Positions 12,614 through 24,687 of a stretch of 64,000 nucleotides of DNA are shown here, piece after piece. The stretch is from Balaenoptera acutorostrata. Its lineage: Eukaryota; Chordata; Mammalia; Artiodactyla; Balaenopteridae. Position 1 is the first letter of the stretch; each line of letters opens with the position of its first letter. The stretch is from assembly GCF_949987535.1 (NCBI RefSeq), contig NW_026645870.1, positions 1 through 64,000 of the forward strand, read 5' to 3'. The notes under the pieces are model-generated. The model was not told the DNA's origin. It saw only the letters and a program-made list of their open reading frames with translations, and made no database searches. The translations under genes were made by a program, and so were the position numbers.

Positions 12614-13879
12614 ACAGGTTAAAAAGAGAATCCTAAAGTGATTTCTTGATAATGGGTGTGTTCCTTATCTTCTCCTAGTGTCTAAACTCTTCTCCATGGC
12701 TGGACCCCCAAATAATATTCCTTTACGTGCTAAGGGGTATCTAGAGAGTGGGATAGGTTTAATAACTACCCTCACCCTATCGCGTACCCTAACCCTAACC
12801 CCTACCCTAACACTAATGCGTACCCTAATCCTAACCCGTAGCCTAAACCGAGCCCTAAACCTAACACTAACCCTAACCCTAACCCTAACCCATACCCTAC
12901 GCCCTACCGGAACCCCTCCCCGAACCCGTACCCTAAGCCATACCCTAACCCTCACCCTAACCCTAACCCTAAACCTAAGCTACCCTTGACTGCTTCTGCC
13001 TCCAATAGATTTCCTAAGCACTAGTGTTTTAAGGAACAGGTTAAAAAGAGAATCCTAATGTGATTTCTTGATAATTGGTGTGTTCCTTATCTTCTCCTCG
13101 TGTCTAAAATCTTGTCCATGGCTGGACCCCCAAATAATATTCCTTTACGTGCTAAGGGGTATCTAGAGAGTGTGATAGGTTTAATAACTACCCTCAGCCT
13201 AACGCGTACCCTAACCCTAACCCCTACCCTAACCCTAACGCATACCCTAATCCTAACCCGTACCCTAAACCGAGCCCTAACCCTAACACTAACCCTAACC
13301 CTAACCCTAACCCTTACCCTACGCCCTACCCGAACCCCTTCCTGAACCCTTAACCTAAGCCGTACCCTAAACCTCACCCTAACCCTAACCCTAACCCTAA
13401 GCTACCGTTGACTGCTTCTGCCTCCAATAGATTTCCTATGCACTAGTGTTTTAAGGAACAGGTTAAAAAGAGAATCCTAATGTGATTTCTTGATAATGGG
13501 TGTGTTCCTTATCTTCTCATCGTGTCTAAACTCTTCTCCATGGCTGGACCCCCAAATAATATTCCCTTACGTGCTAATGGGTATCTAGAGAGTGGGATAG
13601 GTTTAATAACTACCCTCACCCTAACGCGTACCCTATCCCTAACCCCTACCCTAACCCTAACGCATACCCTAATCCTAACCCGTACCCTAAACCGAGCCCT
13701 AACCCTAACACTAACCCTAACCCTAACCCTAACCCATACCCTATGCCCTACCCGAACCCCTCCCCGAACCCGTACCCTAAGCCATACCCTAACCCTCACC
13801 CTAACCCTAACCCTAACCCTAAGGTACCCTTGACTGCTTCTGCCTCCAATAGATTTCCTAAGCACTAGTGTTTTAAGGA
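12614..13879 (+). repeat. Three monomers (31-33), source-like for 20184-21347
   Basis: The monomers start at 12614, 13036 and 13458. Monomer 31 has private marks CCCGTAGCCTAAACC and CCTACCGGAACCCC. Monomer 32 is A-like with AAACCTCACCC and GAACCCTTAACC. Monomer 33 has ATTCCCTTACGTGCTAATGG. Monomer 31's distal marks and monomers 32-33 reappear at 20184-21347, but one monomer-length (415 bp) closer together than the upstream block, because a monomer was lost there. Confidence 0.85.
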
Positions 13880-15561
13880 ACAGGTTAAAAAGAGAATCCT
13901 AATGTGATTTCGTGATAATGGGTGTGTTCCTTATCTTCTCCTAGTGTCTAAACTCTTCTCCATGGCTGGACCCCCAAATAATATTCCTTTACGTGCTAAG
14001 GGGTATCTAGAGAGTGTGATAGGTTTAATAACTACCCTCACCCTAACGCGTACCCTAACCCTAACCCCTACCCTAACACTAACACGTACGCTAATCCTAA
14101 CCCGTACACTAAACCGAGCCCTAAACCTAACACTAACCCTAACCCTAACCCTAACCCATACCCTATGCCCTACCCGAACCCCTCCCCGAACCCGTACCCT
14201 AAGCCGTACCCTAACCCTCACCCTAACCCTAACCCTAAACCTAAGCTACCCTTGACTGCTTCTGCCTCCAATAGATTTCCTAAGCACTAGTGTTTTAAGG
14301 AACAGATTAAAAAGAGAATCCTAATGTGATTTCGTGATAATGGGTGTGTTCCTTATCTTCTCCTAGTGTCTAAAATCTTCTCCATGGCTGGACCCCCAAA
14401 TAATATTCCTTTACGTGCTAAGGGGTATCTAGAGAGAGGGAGAGGTTTAATAACTACCCTCACCCTAACGCGTAACCTAACCCTAACCCCTACCCTAACC
14501 CTAACGCGTACCCTAATCCTAACCCGTACCCTAAACCGAGCCCTAACCCTAACACTAAACCTAACCCTAACCCATACCCTACGCACTACCCGAACCCCTC
14601 CCCGAACCCGTACCCTAAGCCGTACCCTAACCCTCAATCTAACCCTAAACCTAACCCTAAGCTACCCTTGACTGCTTCTGCCTCCAATAGATTTCCTAAG
14701 CACTAGTGTTTTAAGGAACAGGTTAAAAAGAGAATCCTAATGTGATTTCTTGATAATGGCTGTGTTCCTTATCTTCTCCTAGTGTCTAAACTCTTCTCCA
14801 TGGCTGGACCCCCAAATAATATTCCTTTACGTGCTAAGGGGTATCTAGAGAGTGGGATAGGTTTAATAACTAACCTCACCCTATCGCGTACCCTAACCCT
14901 AACCCCTACCCTAACCCTAACGCGTACCCTAATCCTAACCCGTACCCTAAACCGAGCCCTAAACCTAACACTAACCCTAACCCTAACCCTAAACAATACC
15001 CTACGTCCTACCCGAACCCCTCACTGAACCCGTACCCTAAGCCGTACCCTAACCCTCACCCTAACCCTAACCCTAACCCTAAGCTACCCTTGACTGCTTC
15101 TGCCTCCAATAGATTTGCTAAGCACTAGTGTTTTAAGGAACAGTTTAAAAAGAGAATCATATTGTGATTTCTTGATAATGGGTATGTTCCTTATCTTCTC
15201 CTAGTGTCTAAACTCTTCTCCATGGTTGGACCCCCAAATAATATACCTTTACGTGCTAAGGGGTATCTAGAGAGTGGGATAGGTTTAATAACTACCCTCA
15301 CCCTAAAGCGTACCCTAACCCTAACCCCTACCCTAACCCTAACGCGTACACTAATCCTAACCCGTACCCTAAACCGAGCCCTAACCCTAACACTAATCCT
15401 AACCCAAACCCTAACCCATACCCTACGCCTTACCCGAACCCCTCCCCGAAACCATACCCTAAGCCGTACCCTAACCCTCACCCTAACCCTAACCCTAACC
15501 CTAAGCTACCCTTGACTGCTTCTGCCTCCAATAGATTTCCTAAGCACTAGTGTTTTATGGA
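13880..15561 (+). repeat. Four divergent monomers without a close partner in the window
   Basis: Monomers 34-37 start at 13880, 14302, 14718 and 15140. They mix family marks (B-type TTCGTGATAA in 34 and 35, a G-type AAAGCG tract start in the full-length 37). They carry many private changes: CCATGGTTGG, ATATACCTTTACG and GGGTATGTTCC in 37, CCTCACTGAACCC in 36, and a one-hexamer loss in 35 (416 bp). I found no constant-offset partner. The blocks on either side are duplicated elsewhere, so this is an island spared by recent amplification or whose partner lies outside the window. Confidence 0.7.
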
Positions 15562-17230
15562 ACAGTTTAAAAAGAGAATCCTATTGCGATTTCTTGATAA
15601 TGGGTGTGTTCCTTATCTTCTCCTCGTGTCTAAACTCTTCTCCACGGCTGGACCCCCAAATAATATTCCTTTACGTGCTAAGGGGTATCTAGAGAGTGGG
15701 ATAGGTTTAATTACTACCCTCAACCTAACTCGTACCCTAACCCTAACCCCTACCCTAACCCTAACGCGTACCCTAATCCTAACCCGTAACCTAAACCGAG
15801 CCCTAACCCTAACACTAGCCCTAACCCTAACCCTAACCCATACCCTACGCCCTACCCGAACCCCTCCCCGAACCCATACCCTAAGCCGTACCCTAACCCT
15901 CACCCTAACCCTAACCCTAACCCTAAGCTACCCTTGACTGCTTCTGCCTCCAATAGATTTCCTAAGCACTAGTGTTTTAAGGAACAGTTTAAAAATTGAA
16001 TCATATTGTGATTTCTTGATAATGGGTGTGTTCCTTATCTTCTCCTAGTGTTTAAACTCTTCTCCATGGCTGGACCCCCAAATAATATTCCTTTACGTGC
16101 TAAGGGGTATCTAGAGAGTGGGATAGGTTTAATAACTACCCTCACCCTAAAGCGTACCCTAACCCTAACCCCTACACTAATCCTAACCCGTACACTAAAC
16201 CGAGCCCTAACACTAACACTAACCCTAACCCTAACCCTAACCCATACCCTACGCCCTACCCGAACCCCTCCCCGTACCCGTACCCTAAGCCATACCCTAA
16301 CCCTCACCCTAACCCTAACCCTAACCCTAAGCTACCCTTGATTGCTTCTGCCTCCAATAGATTTCCTAAGCACTAGTGTTTTAAGGAACAGGTTAAAAAG
16401 AGAATCCTAATGTGATTTCTTGATAATCGGTGTGTTCCTTATCTTCTCCTCGTGTCTAAACTCTTGTCCATGGCTGGACCCCCAAATAATATTCCTTTAC
16501 GTGCTAAGGGGTATCTAGAGAGTGGGATAGGTTTAATAACTACCCTCAGCCTAACGCGTACCCTAACCCTAACCCCTACCCTAACCCTAACGCGTACCCT
16601 AATCCTAACCCGTACCCTAAACCGAGCCCTAACCTTAACACTAACCCTAACCCAAACCCTAACCCATACCCTACGCCCTACACGAACCCCTCCCCGAACC
16701 CGTACCCTAAGCTATACCCTAAACCTCACCCTAACCCTAACTCTAACAATAAGCTACCCTTGACTGCTTCTGCCTCCAATAGATTTCCTAAGCACTAGTG
16801 TTTTAAGGAACAGGTTAAAAAGAGAATCCTAATGTGATTTCGTGATAATGGGTGTGTTCCTTATCTTCTCCTAGTGTCTAAACTCTTCTCCAATGCTGGA
16901 CCCCCAAATAATATTCCTTTACGTGCTAAGGGGTATCTAGAGAGAGGGAGAGGTTTAATAACTACCCTCACCCTAACACGTAACCTAACCCTAACCCCTA
17001 CCCTAACCCTAACGCGTACCCTAATCCTAACCCGTACCCTAACCGAGCCCTAACCCTAACACTAACCCTAACCCTAACCCTAACCCATACCCTACGCCCT
17101 ACCCGAACCCCTCCCCAAACCCGTACCCTAAGCCGTACCCTAACCCTCACCCTAACCCTAACCCTAACCCTAAGCTACCCTTGACTGCTTCTGCCTCCAA
17201 TAGATTTCCTAAGCACTAGTGTTTTAAGGA
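15562..17230 (+). repeat. Four-monomer block D-G-A-like-B, partner of 5077-6745
   Basis: Monomers 38-41 start at 15562, 15984, 16388 and 16810 and match monomers 13-16 at offset 10,485. The shared one-base tract loss (CCCTAACCGAG, near 17040) and the broken NcoI site (CCAATGCTGG here, CCATTGCTGG upstream) support common descent. Monomer 40 differs in its spacer, which is A-type here but G-type in monomer 15, so the spacer was exchanged in one copy. Confidence 0.88.
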
Positions 17231-17652
17231 ACAGGTTAAAAAGAGAATCCTAATGTGATTTCTTGATAATGGGTGTGTTCCTTATCTTCTCCTCGTGTCT
17301 AAACTCTTCTCCATGGCTGGACCCCCAAATAATATTCCTTTACATGCTAAGGGGTATCTAGAGAGTGGGATAGGTTTAATAACTAACCTCACCCTATCAC
17401 GTATCCTAACCCTAACCCCTACCCTAACACTAACGCATACCCTAATCCTAACCCGTACCCTAAACCGAGCCCTAACCCTAACACTAACCCTAACCCTAAA
17501 CCTAAACCATACCCTACGCCCTACCCGAACCCCTCCCCGAACCCGTACCCTAAGCCGTAACCTAACCCTCACCCTAACCCTAACCCTAACCCTAAGCTAC
17601 CCTTGACTGCTTCTGCCTCCAATAGATTTCCTAAGCACTAGTGTTTTAAGGA
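17231..17652 (+). repeat. Single C monomer linking two duplicated blocks
   Basis: Monomer 42 has the C-type TTTACATGCT and CACGTATCCTAACC, closest by eye to monomer 28. It sits where the series at 5077 continues instead with an H monomer, so it marks the right end of the 10,485-offset duplication. Confidence 0.8.
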
Positions 17653-20183
17653 ACAGGTTAAAAAGAGAATCCTAATGTGATTTCTTGATAATGGGTGTGT
17701 TCCTTATCTTCTCCTCGTGTCTAAACTCTTGTCCATGGCTGGACCCCCAAATAATATTCCTTTACGTGCTAAGGGGTATCTAGAGAGTGTGATAGGTTTA
17801 ATAACTACCCTCAGCCTAACGCGTACCCTAACCCTAACCCCTACCCTAACCCTAACGCATACCCTAATCCTAACCCGTACCCTTAACCGAGCCCTAACCC
17901 TAACACTAACCCTACCCCTAACCCTAACCCATACCCTACACCCTACCCGAACCCCTCCCCGAACCCGTACCCTAAGCCGTACCCTAACCCTCACCCTAAC
18001 CCTAACCCTAACCCTAAGCTACCCTTGACTGCTTCTGCCTCCAATAGATTTCCTAAGCACTAGTGTTTTAAGGAACAGGTTAAAAAGAGAATCCTAATGT
18101 GATTTCTTGATAATGGGTGTGTTCCTTATCTTCTCCTAGTGTCTAAACTCTTCTCCATGGCTGGCCCCCAAATAATATTCCTTTACGTGCTAAGGGGTAT
18201 CTAGAGAGTGGGATAGGTTTAATAAGTAACCACACCCTATCGCGTACCCTAACCCTAACCCCTACCCTAACACTAACGCGTACCCTAATCCTAACCCGTA
18301 CCCTAAACCGAGCCCTAACCCTAACACTAGCCCTAACCCTAACCCTAACCCATACCCTACGCCCTACCCGAACCCCTACCCGAACCCATACCATAAGCCG
18401 TACCCTAACCCTCACCTTAACCCTAACCCTAACCCTAAGCTACCCTTGATTGCTTCTGCCTCCAATAGATTTCCTAAGCACTAGTGTTTTAAGGAACAGG
18501 TTAAAAAGAGAATCCTAATGTGATTTCTTGATAATGGGTGTGTTCCTTATCTTCTCCTCGTGTCTAAACCCTTGTCCATGGCTGGACCCCCAAATAATAT
18601 TCCTTTACGTGCTAAGGGGTATCTAGAGAGTGTGATAGGTTTAATAACTATCCTCAGCCTAACGCGTACCCTAACCCTAACCCCTACCCTAACCCTAACG
18701 CTTATCCTAATCCTAACCCGTACCCTAAACCGAGCCCTAACCCTAACACTAACCCTAACCCTAACCCTAACCCATACCCTACGCCCTACACGAACCCCTC
18801 CCCGAACCCGTACCCTAAGCCATACCCTAACCCTCACCCTAACCCTAACCCTAACCCTAAGCTACCCTTGACTGCTTCTGCCTCCAATAGATTTCCTAAG
18901 CACTAGTGTTTTAAGGAACAGGTTAAAAAGAGAATCCTAATGTGATTTCGTGATAATGGGTGTGTTCCTTATCTTCTCCTAGTGTCTAAACTCTTCTCCA
19001 TGGCTGGACCCCCAAATAATATTCCTTTACGTGCTAAGGGGTATCTAGAGAGAGGGAGAGGTTTAATAACTACCCTCACCCTAACACGTAACCTAACCCT
19101 AACCCCTACCCTAACCCTAACCCGTACCCTAATCCTAACCCGTACCCTAAACCGAGCCCTAACCCTAACACTAACCCTAACCCTAACCCTAACCCATACC
19201 CTACGCCCTACCCGAACCCCTCCCCAAACCCGTACCCTAAGCCGTACCCTAACCCTCACCCTAACCCTAACCCTAACCCTAAGCTACCCTTGACTGCTTC
19301 TGCCTCCAATAGATTTCCTAAGCACTAGTGTTTTAAGGAACAGGTTAAAAAGAGAATCCTAATGTGATTTCTTGATAATGGGTGTGTTCCTTATCTTCTC
19401 CTCGTGTCTAAACTCTTCTCCATGGCTGGACCCCCAAATAATATTCCTTTACATGCTAAGGGGTATCTAGAGAGTGGGATAGGTTTAATAACTAACCTCA
19501 CCCTATCACGTACCCTAACCCTAACCCCTACCCTAACACTAACGCGTACCCTAATCCTAACCCGTACCCTAAACCGAGCCCTAACCCTAACACTAACCCT
19601 AACCCTAAACCTAAACCATACCCTACGCCCTACCCGAACCCCTCCCCGAACCCGTACCCTAAGCCGTACCCTAACCCTCACCCTAACCCTAACCCTAACC
19701 CTAAGCTACCCTTGACTGCTTCTGCCTCCAATATATTTCCTAAGCACTAGTGTTTTATGGAACAGTTTAAAAAGAGAATCCTATTGCGATTTCTTGATAA
19801 TGGGTGTGTTCCTTATCTTCTCCTAGTGTCTAAACTCTTCTCCACGGCTGGACCCCCAAATAATATTCCTTTACGTGCTAAGGGGTATCTAGAGAGTGGG
19901 ATAGGTTTAATTACTACCCTCACCCTAACGCGTACCCTAACCCTAACCCCTACCCTAACCCTAACGCGTACCCTAATCCTAACCCGTACCCTAAACCGAG
20001 CCCTAACCCTAACACTAGCCCTAACCCTAACCCTAACCCATACCCTACGCCCTACCCGAACCCCTCCCCGAACCCATACCCTAAGCCGTACCCTAACCCT
20101 CACCCTAACCCTAACCCTAACTCTAAGCTACCCTTGACTGCTTCTGCCTCCAATAGATTTCCTAAGCACTAGTGTTTTAAGGA
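17653..20183 (+). repeat. Six-monomer block A-H-A-B-C-D, partner of 9668-12198
   Basis: Monomers 43-48 start at 17653, 18075, 18496, 18918, 19340 and 19762. All keep a constant offset of 7985 from monomers 24-29. The H one-base loss in the spacer is present at about 18170. The match continues into the next monomer, where it breaks. Confidence 0.9.
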
Positions 20184-20605
20184 ACAGTTTAAAAATTGAA
20201 TCATATTGTGATTTCTTGATAATGGGTGTGTTCCTTATCTTCTCCTAGTGTTTAAACTCTTCTCCATGGCTGGACCCCCAAATAATATTCCTTTACGTGC
20301 TAAGGGGTATCTAGAGAGTGTGATAGGTTTAATAACTACCCTCACCCTATCGCGTACCCTAACCCTAACCCCTACCCTAACACTAACGCGTACCCTAATC
20401 CTAACCTGTAGCCTAAACCGAGCCCTAAAACTAACACTAACCCTAACCCTAACCCTAACCCACACCCTACGCCCTACCGGAACCCCTCCCCGAACCTGTA
20501 CCCTAAGCCATACCCTAACCCTCACCCTAACCCTAACCCTAACCCTAAGCTACCCTTGACTGCTTCTGCCTCCAATAGATTTCCTAAGCACTAGTGTTTT
20601 AAGGA
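20184..20605 (+). repeat. Hybrid monomer: G-type left part, monomer-31-type right part
   Basis: The left side carries the G spacer marks of monomer 30 (AAAATTGAATCATATTG, TGTTTAAACTC). The right side carries the private marks of monomer 31 (CCTATCGCGTACC, CTGTAGCCTAAACC, CCTACCGGAACCCC). The switch lies between about 20260 and 20345. The offset to the partner block drops from 7985 to 7570 across it, a loss of 415 bp, exactly the length of monomer 30. This is the scar expected from unequal crossing-over between neighbouring monomers. Confidence 0.88.
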
Positions 20606-21027
20606 ACAGGTTAAAAAGAGAATCCTAATGTGATTTCTTGATAATGGGTGTGTTCCTTATCTTCTCCTCGTGTCTAAACTCTTGTCCATGGCTGGACCCC
20701 CAAATAATATTCCTTTACGTGCTAAGGGGTATCTAGAGAGTGTGATAGGTTTAATAACTACCCTCAGCCTAACGCGTACCCTAACCCTAACCCCTACCCT
20801 AACCCTAACGCATACCCTAATCCTAACCCGTACCCTAAACCGAGCCCTAACCCTAACACTAACCCTAACCCTAACCCTAACCCATACCCTACACCCTACC
20901 CGAACCCCTCCCTGAACCCGTAACCTAAGCCGTACCCTAAACCTCACCCTAACCCTAACCCTAACCCTAAGCTACCCTTGACTGCTTCTGCCTCCAATAG
21001 ATTTCCTAAGCACTAGTGTTTTAAGGA
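20606..21027 (+). repeat. A-like monomer, partner of 13036-13457
   Basis: Monomer 50 matches monomer 32 at offset 7570. They share the tract marks CGCATACCCTAATCC, CCTCCCTGAACCC (CCTTCCTGAACCC in 32) and CCCTAAACCTCACC. It is followed by the truncated copy of monomer 33. Confidence 0.85.
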
Positions 21028-21347
21028 ACAGGTTAAAAAGAGAATCCTAATGTGATTTCTTGATAATGGGTGTGTTCCTTATCTTCTCATCGTGTCTAAA
21101 CTCTTCTCCATGGCTGGACCCCCAAATAATATTCCCTTACGTGCTAATGGGTATCTAGAGAGTGGGATAGGTTTAATAACTACCCTCACCCTAACGCGTA
21201 CCCTATCCCTAACCCCTACCCTAACCCTAACGCATACCGTAATCCTAACCCGTACCCTAAACCGAGCCCTAACCCTAACACTAACCCTAAGCTACCCTTG
21301 ACTGCTTCTGCCTCCAATAGATTTCCTAAGCACTAGTGTTTTAAGGA
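21028..21347 (+). repeat. 320-bp monomer with a 102-bp tract deletion
   Basis: Monomer 51 has the spacer of monomer 33 (ATTCCCTTACGTGCTAATGG, ACCCTATCCCTAACC), but its tract jumps from ACACTAACCC straight to TAAGCTACCC at about 21290. The missing 102 bp equals 17 hexamers, so the phase is kept. It is the largest tract deletion in the window and removes the whole strongly altered zone. Confidence 0.9.
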
Positions 21348-21769
21348 ACAGGTTAAAAAGAGAACCATATTGTGATTTCTTGATAATGGGTGTGTTCCTT
21401 ATCTTCTCCTCGTGTCTAAACTCTTGTCCATGGCTGGACCGCCAAATAATATTCCTTTACGTGCTAAGGGTTATCTAGAGAGTGTGATAGGTTTAATAAC
21501 TACCCTTAGCCTAACGCGTACCCTAACCCTAACCCCTACCCTAACCCTAACGCGTACCCTAATCCTAACCCGTACCCTAAACCGAGCCCTAACCCTAACA
21601 CTAACCCTAACCCTAACCCTAACCCATACCCTACGCCCTACCGGAACACCTCGCCGAACCCATACCATAAGCCGTACCCTAACCCTCACCCTAACCCTAA
21701 CCCTAACCCTAAGCTACCCTTGACTGCTTCTGCCTCCAATAGATTTCCTAAGCACTAATGTTTTAAGGA
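21348..21769 (+). repeat. Hybrid monomer: A-type left part, D/M-type right part
   Basis: The left part has GACCGCCAAATAATATT, AAGGGTTATC and ACCCTTAGCC, as in the A monomers at 23844 and 26762. The right part has ACCGGAACACCTCGCCG and CCCATACCATAAGCC, close to the D/M tract end (ACCGGAACCCC, CATACCGTAAGCC). The first spacer bases (AGAGAACCATATTG) match neither parent exactly. It opens the 2918-bp repeat region. Confidence 0.75.
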
Positions 21770-24687
21770 ACAGTTTAAAAATTGAATCATATTGTGATTT
21801 CTTGATAATGGGTGTGTTCCTTATCTTCTCCTAGTGTTTAAACTCTTCTCCATGGCTGGACCCCCAAATAATATTCCTTTACGTGCTAAGGGGTATCTAG
21901 AGAGTGGGATAGGTTTAATAACTACCCTCACCCTAAAGCGTACCCTAACCCTAACCCCTACACTAATCCTAACCCGTACCCTAAACCGAGCCCTAACCCT
22001 AACACTAACCCTAACCCTCACCCTAACCCATACCCTACGCCCTACCCGAACCCCTCACCCAACCCGTACCCTAAGCCGTACCCTAATCCTCACGCTAACC
22101 CTAACCCTAACCCTAAGCTACCCTTGACTGCTTCTGCCTCCAATAGATTTCCTAAGCACTAGTGTTTTAAGGAACAGGTTAAAAAGAGAATCCTAATGTG
22201 ATTTCTTGATAATGGGTGTGTTCCTTATCTTCTCCTCGTGTCTAAACTCTTCTCCATGGCTGGACCCTCAAATAATATTCCTTTACACGCTAAGGGGTAT
22301 CTAGAGAGTGGGATAGGTTTAATAACTAACCTCACCCTATCACGTACCCTAACCCTAACCCCTACCCTAACACTAACGCGAACCCTAATCCTAACCCGTA
22401 CCCTAAACCGAGCCCTAACCCTAACACTAACCCTAACCCTATCCCTAAACCATACCCTACGCCCTACCCGAACCCCTCCCCGAACCCGTACCCTAAGCCG
22501 TACCCTAACCCTCACCGTAGCCCTAACCCTAACCCTAAGCTACCCTTGACTGCTTCTGCCTCCAATAGATTTCCTAAGCACTAGTGTTTTAAGGAACAGT
22601 TTAAAAAGAGAATCCTATTGCGATTTCTTGATAATGGGTTTGTTCCTTATCTTCTCCTAGTGTCTAAACTCTTCTCCACGGCTGGACCCCCAAATAATAT
22701 TCCTTTACGTGCTAAGGGGTATCTAGAGAGTGGGATAGGTTTAATTACTACCCTCACCCTAACGCGTACCCTAACCCTAACCCCTACCCTAACCCTAACG
22801 CGTACCCTAATCCTAACCCGTACCCTAAACCGAGCCCAAACCCTAACACTAGCCCTAACCCTAACCCTAACCCATACCCTACGCCCTACCGGAACCCCTC
22901 CCCGAACCCATACCGTAAGCCGTACCCTAACCCTCACCCTAACCCTAACCCTAACCCTAAGCTACCCTTGACTGCTTCTGCCTCCAATAGATTTCCTAAG
23001 CACTAGTGTTTTAAGGAACAGTTTAAAAATTGAATCATATTGTGATTTCTTGATAATGGGTGTGTTCCTTATCTTCTCCTAGTGTTTAAACTCTTCTCCA
23101 TGGCTGGACCCCCAAATAATATTCCTTTACGTGCTAAGGGGTATCTAGAGAGTGGGATAGGTTTAATAACTACCCTCACCCTAAAGCGTACCCTAACCCT
23201 AACCCCTACACTAATCCTAACCCGTACCCTAAACCGAGCCCTAACCCTAACACTAACCCTAACCCTCACCCTAACCCATACCCTACGCCCTACCCGAACC
23301 CCTCCCCCAACCCGTACCCTAAGCCGTACCCTAAACCTCACGCTAACCCTAACCATAACCCTAAGCTACCCTTGACTGCTTCTGCCTCCAATAGATTTCC
23401 TAAGCCCTAGTGTTTTAAGGAACAGGTTAAAAAGAGAATCCTAATGTGATTTCTTGATAATGGGTGTGTTCCTTATCTTCTCCTAGTGTCTAAACTCTTC
23501 TCCATGGCTGGACCCCCAAATAATATTCCTTTACGTGCTAAGGGGTATCTAGAGAGTGGGATAGGTTTAATAACTACCCTCACCCTATCGCGTACCCTAA
23601 CCCTAACCCCTACCCTAACACTAACACGTACCCTAATCCTAACCCGTACCCTAAACCGAGCCCTAAACCTAACACTAACCCTAACCCTAACCCTAATCCA
23701 TACCCTACGCCCTACCCGAACCCCTCCCCGAACCCGTACCCTAAGCCATACCCTAACCCTCACCCTAACCCTAACCCTAACCCTAAGCTACCCTTGACTG
23801 CTTCTGCCTCCAATAGATTTCCTAAGCACTAGGGTTTTAAGGAACAGGATAAAAAGAGAATCCTAATGTGATTTCTTGATAATGGGTGTGTTCCTTATCT
23901 TCTCCTCGTGTCTAAACTCTTGTCCATGGCTGGACCGCCAAATAATATTCCTTTACGTGCTAAGGGTTATCTAGAGAGTGTGATAGGTTTAATAACTACC
24001 CTTAGCCTAACGCGTACCCTAACCCTAACCCCTACCCTAACCCTAACGCGTACCCTAATCCTAACCCGTACCCTAAACCGAGCCCTAACCCTAACACTAA
24101 CCCTAACCCTAACCCTAACCCATACCCTACGCCCTACACGAACCCCTCCCCGAACCCGTACCCTAAGCCATACCCTAACCCTCACCCTAACCCTAACCCT
24201 AACCCTAAGCTACCCTTGACTGCTTCTGCCTCCAATAGATTTCCTAAGCACTAGTGTTTTAAGGAACAGGTTAAAAAGTGAATCCTAATGTGATTTCGTG
24301 ATAATGGGTGTGTTCCTTATCTTCTCCTAGTGTCTAAACTCTTCTCCACGGATGGACCCCCAAATAATATTCCTTTACGTGCTAAGGGGTATCTAGAGAG
24401 TGGGATAGGTTTAATTACTACCCTCACCCTAACGCGTAACCTAACCCTAACCCCTACCCTAACCCTAACGCGTACCCTAATCCTAACCCGTACCCTAAAC
24501 CGAGTCCTAACCCTAACACTAGCCCTAACCCTAACCCTAACCCATACCCTACGCCCTACCAGAACCCCTCCCCGAACCCATACCGTAAGCCGTACCCTAA
24601 CCCTCACCCTAACCCTAACCCTAACCCTAAGCTACCCTTGACTGCTTCTGCCTCCAATAGATTTCCTAAGCAGTAGTGTTTTAAGGA
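21770..24687 (+). repeat. Seven-monomer 2918-bp higher-order repeat, copy 1
   Basis: Monomers 53-59 start at 21770, 22174, 22596, 23018, 23422, 23844 and 24266: G, C (with GACCCTCAAAT), D, a second G (with CCTCCCCCAACCC and CCATAACCC), a B/A intermediate with CCCTAATCCATACC, A (GACCGCC) and M (CCACGGATGG). Two of the seven are 404 bp, giving 2918 bp. Every monomer recurs at exactly +2918. Confidence 0.92.
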
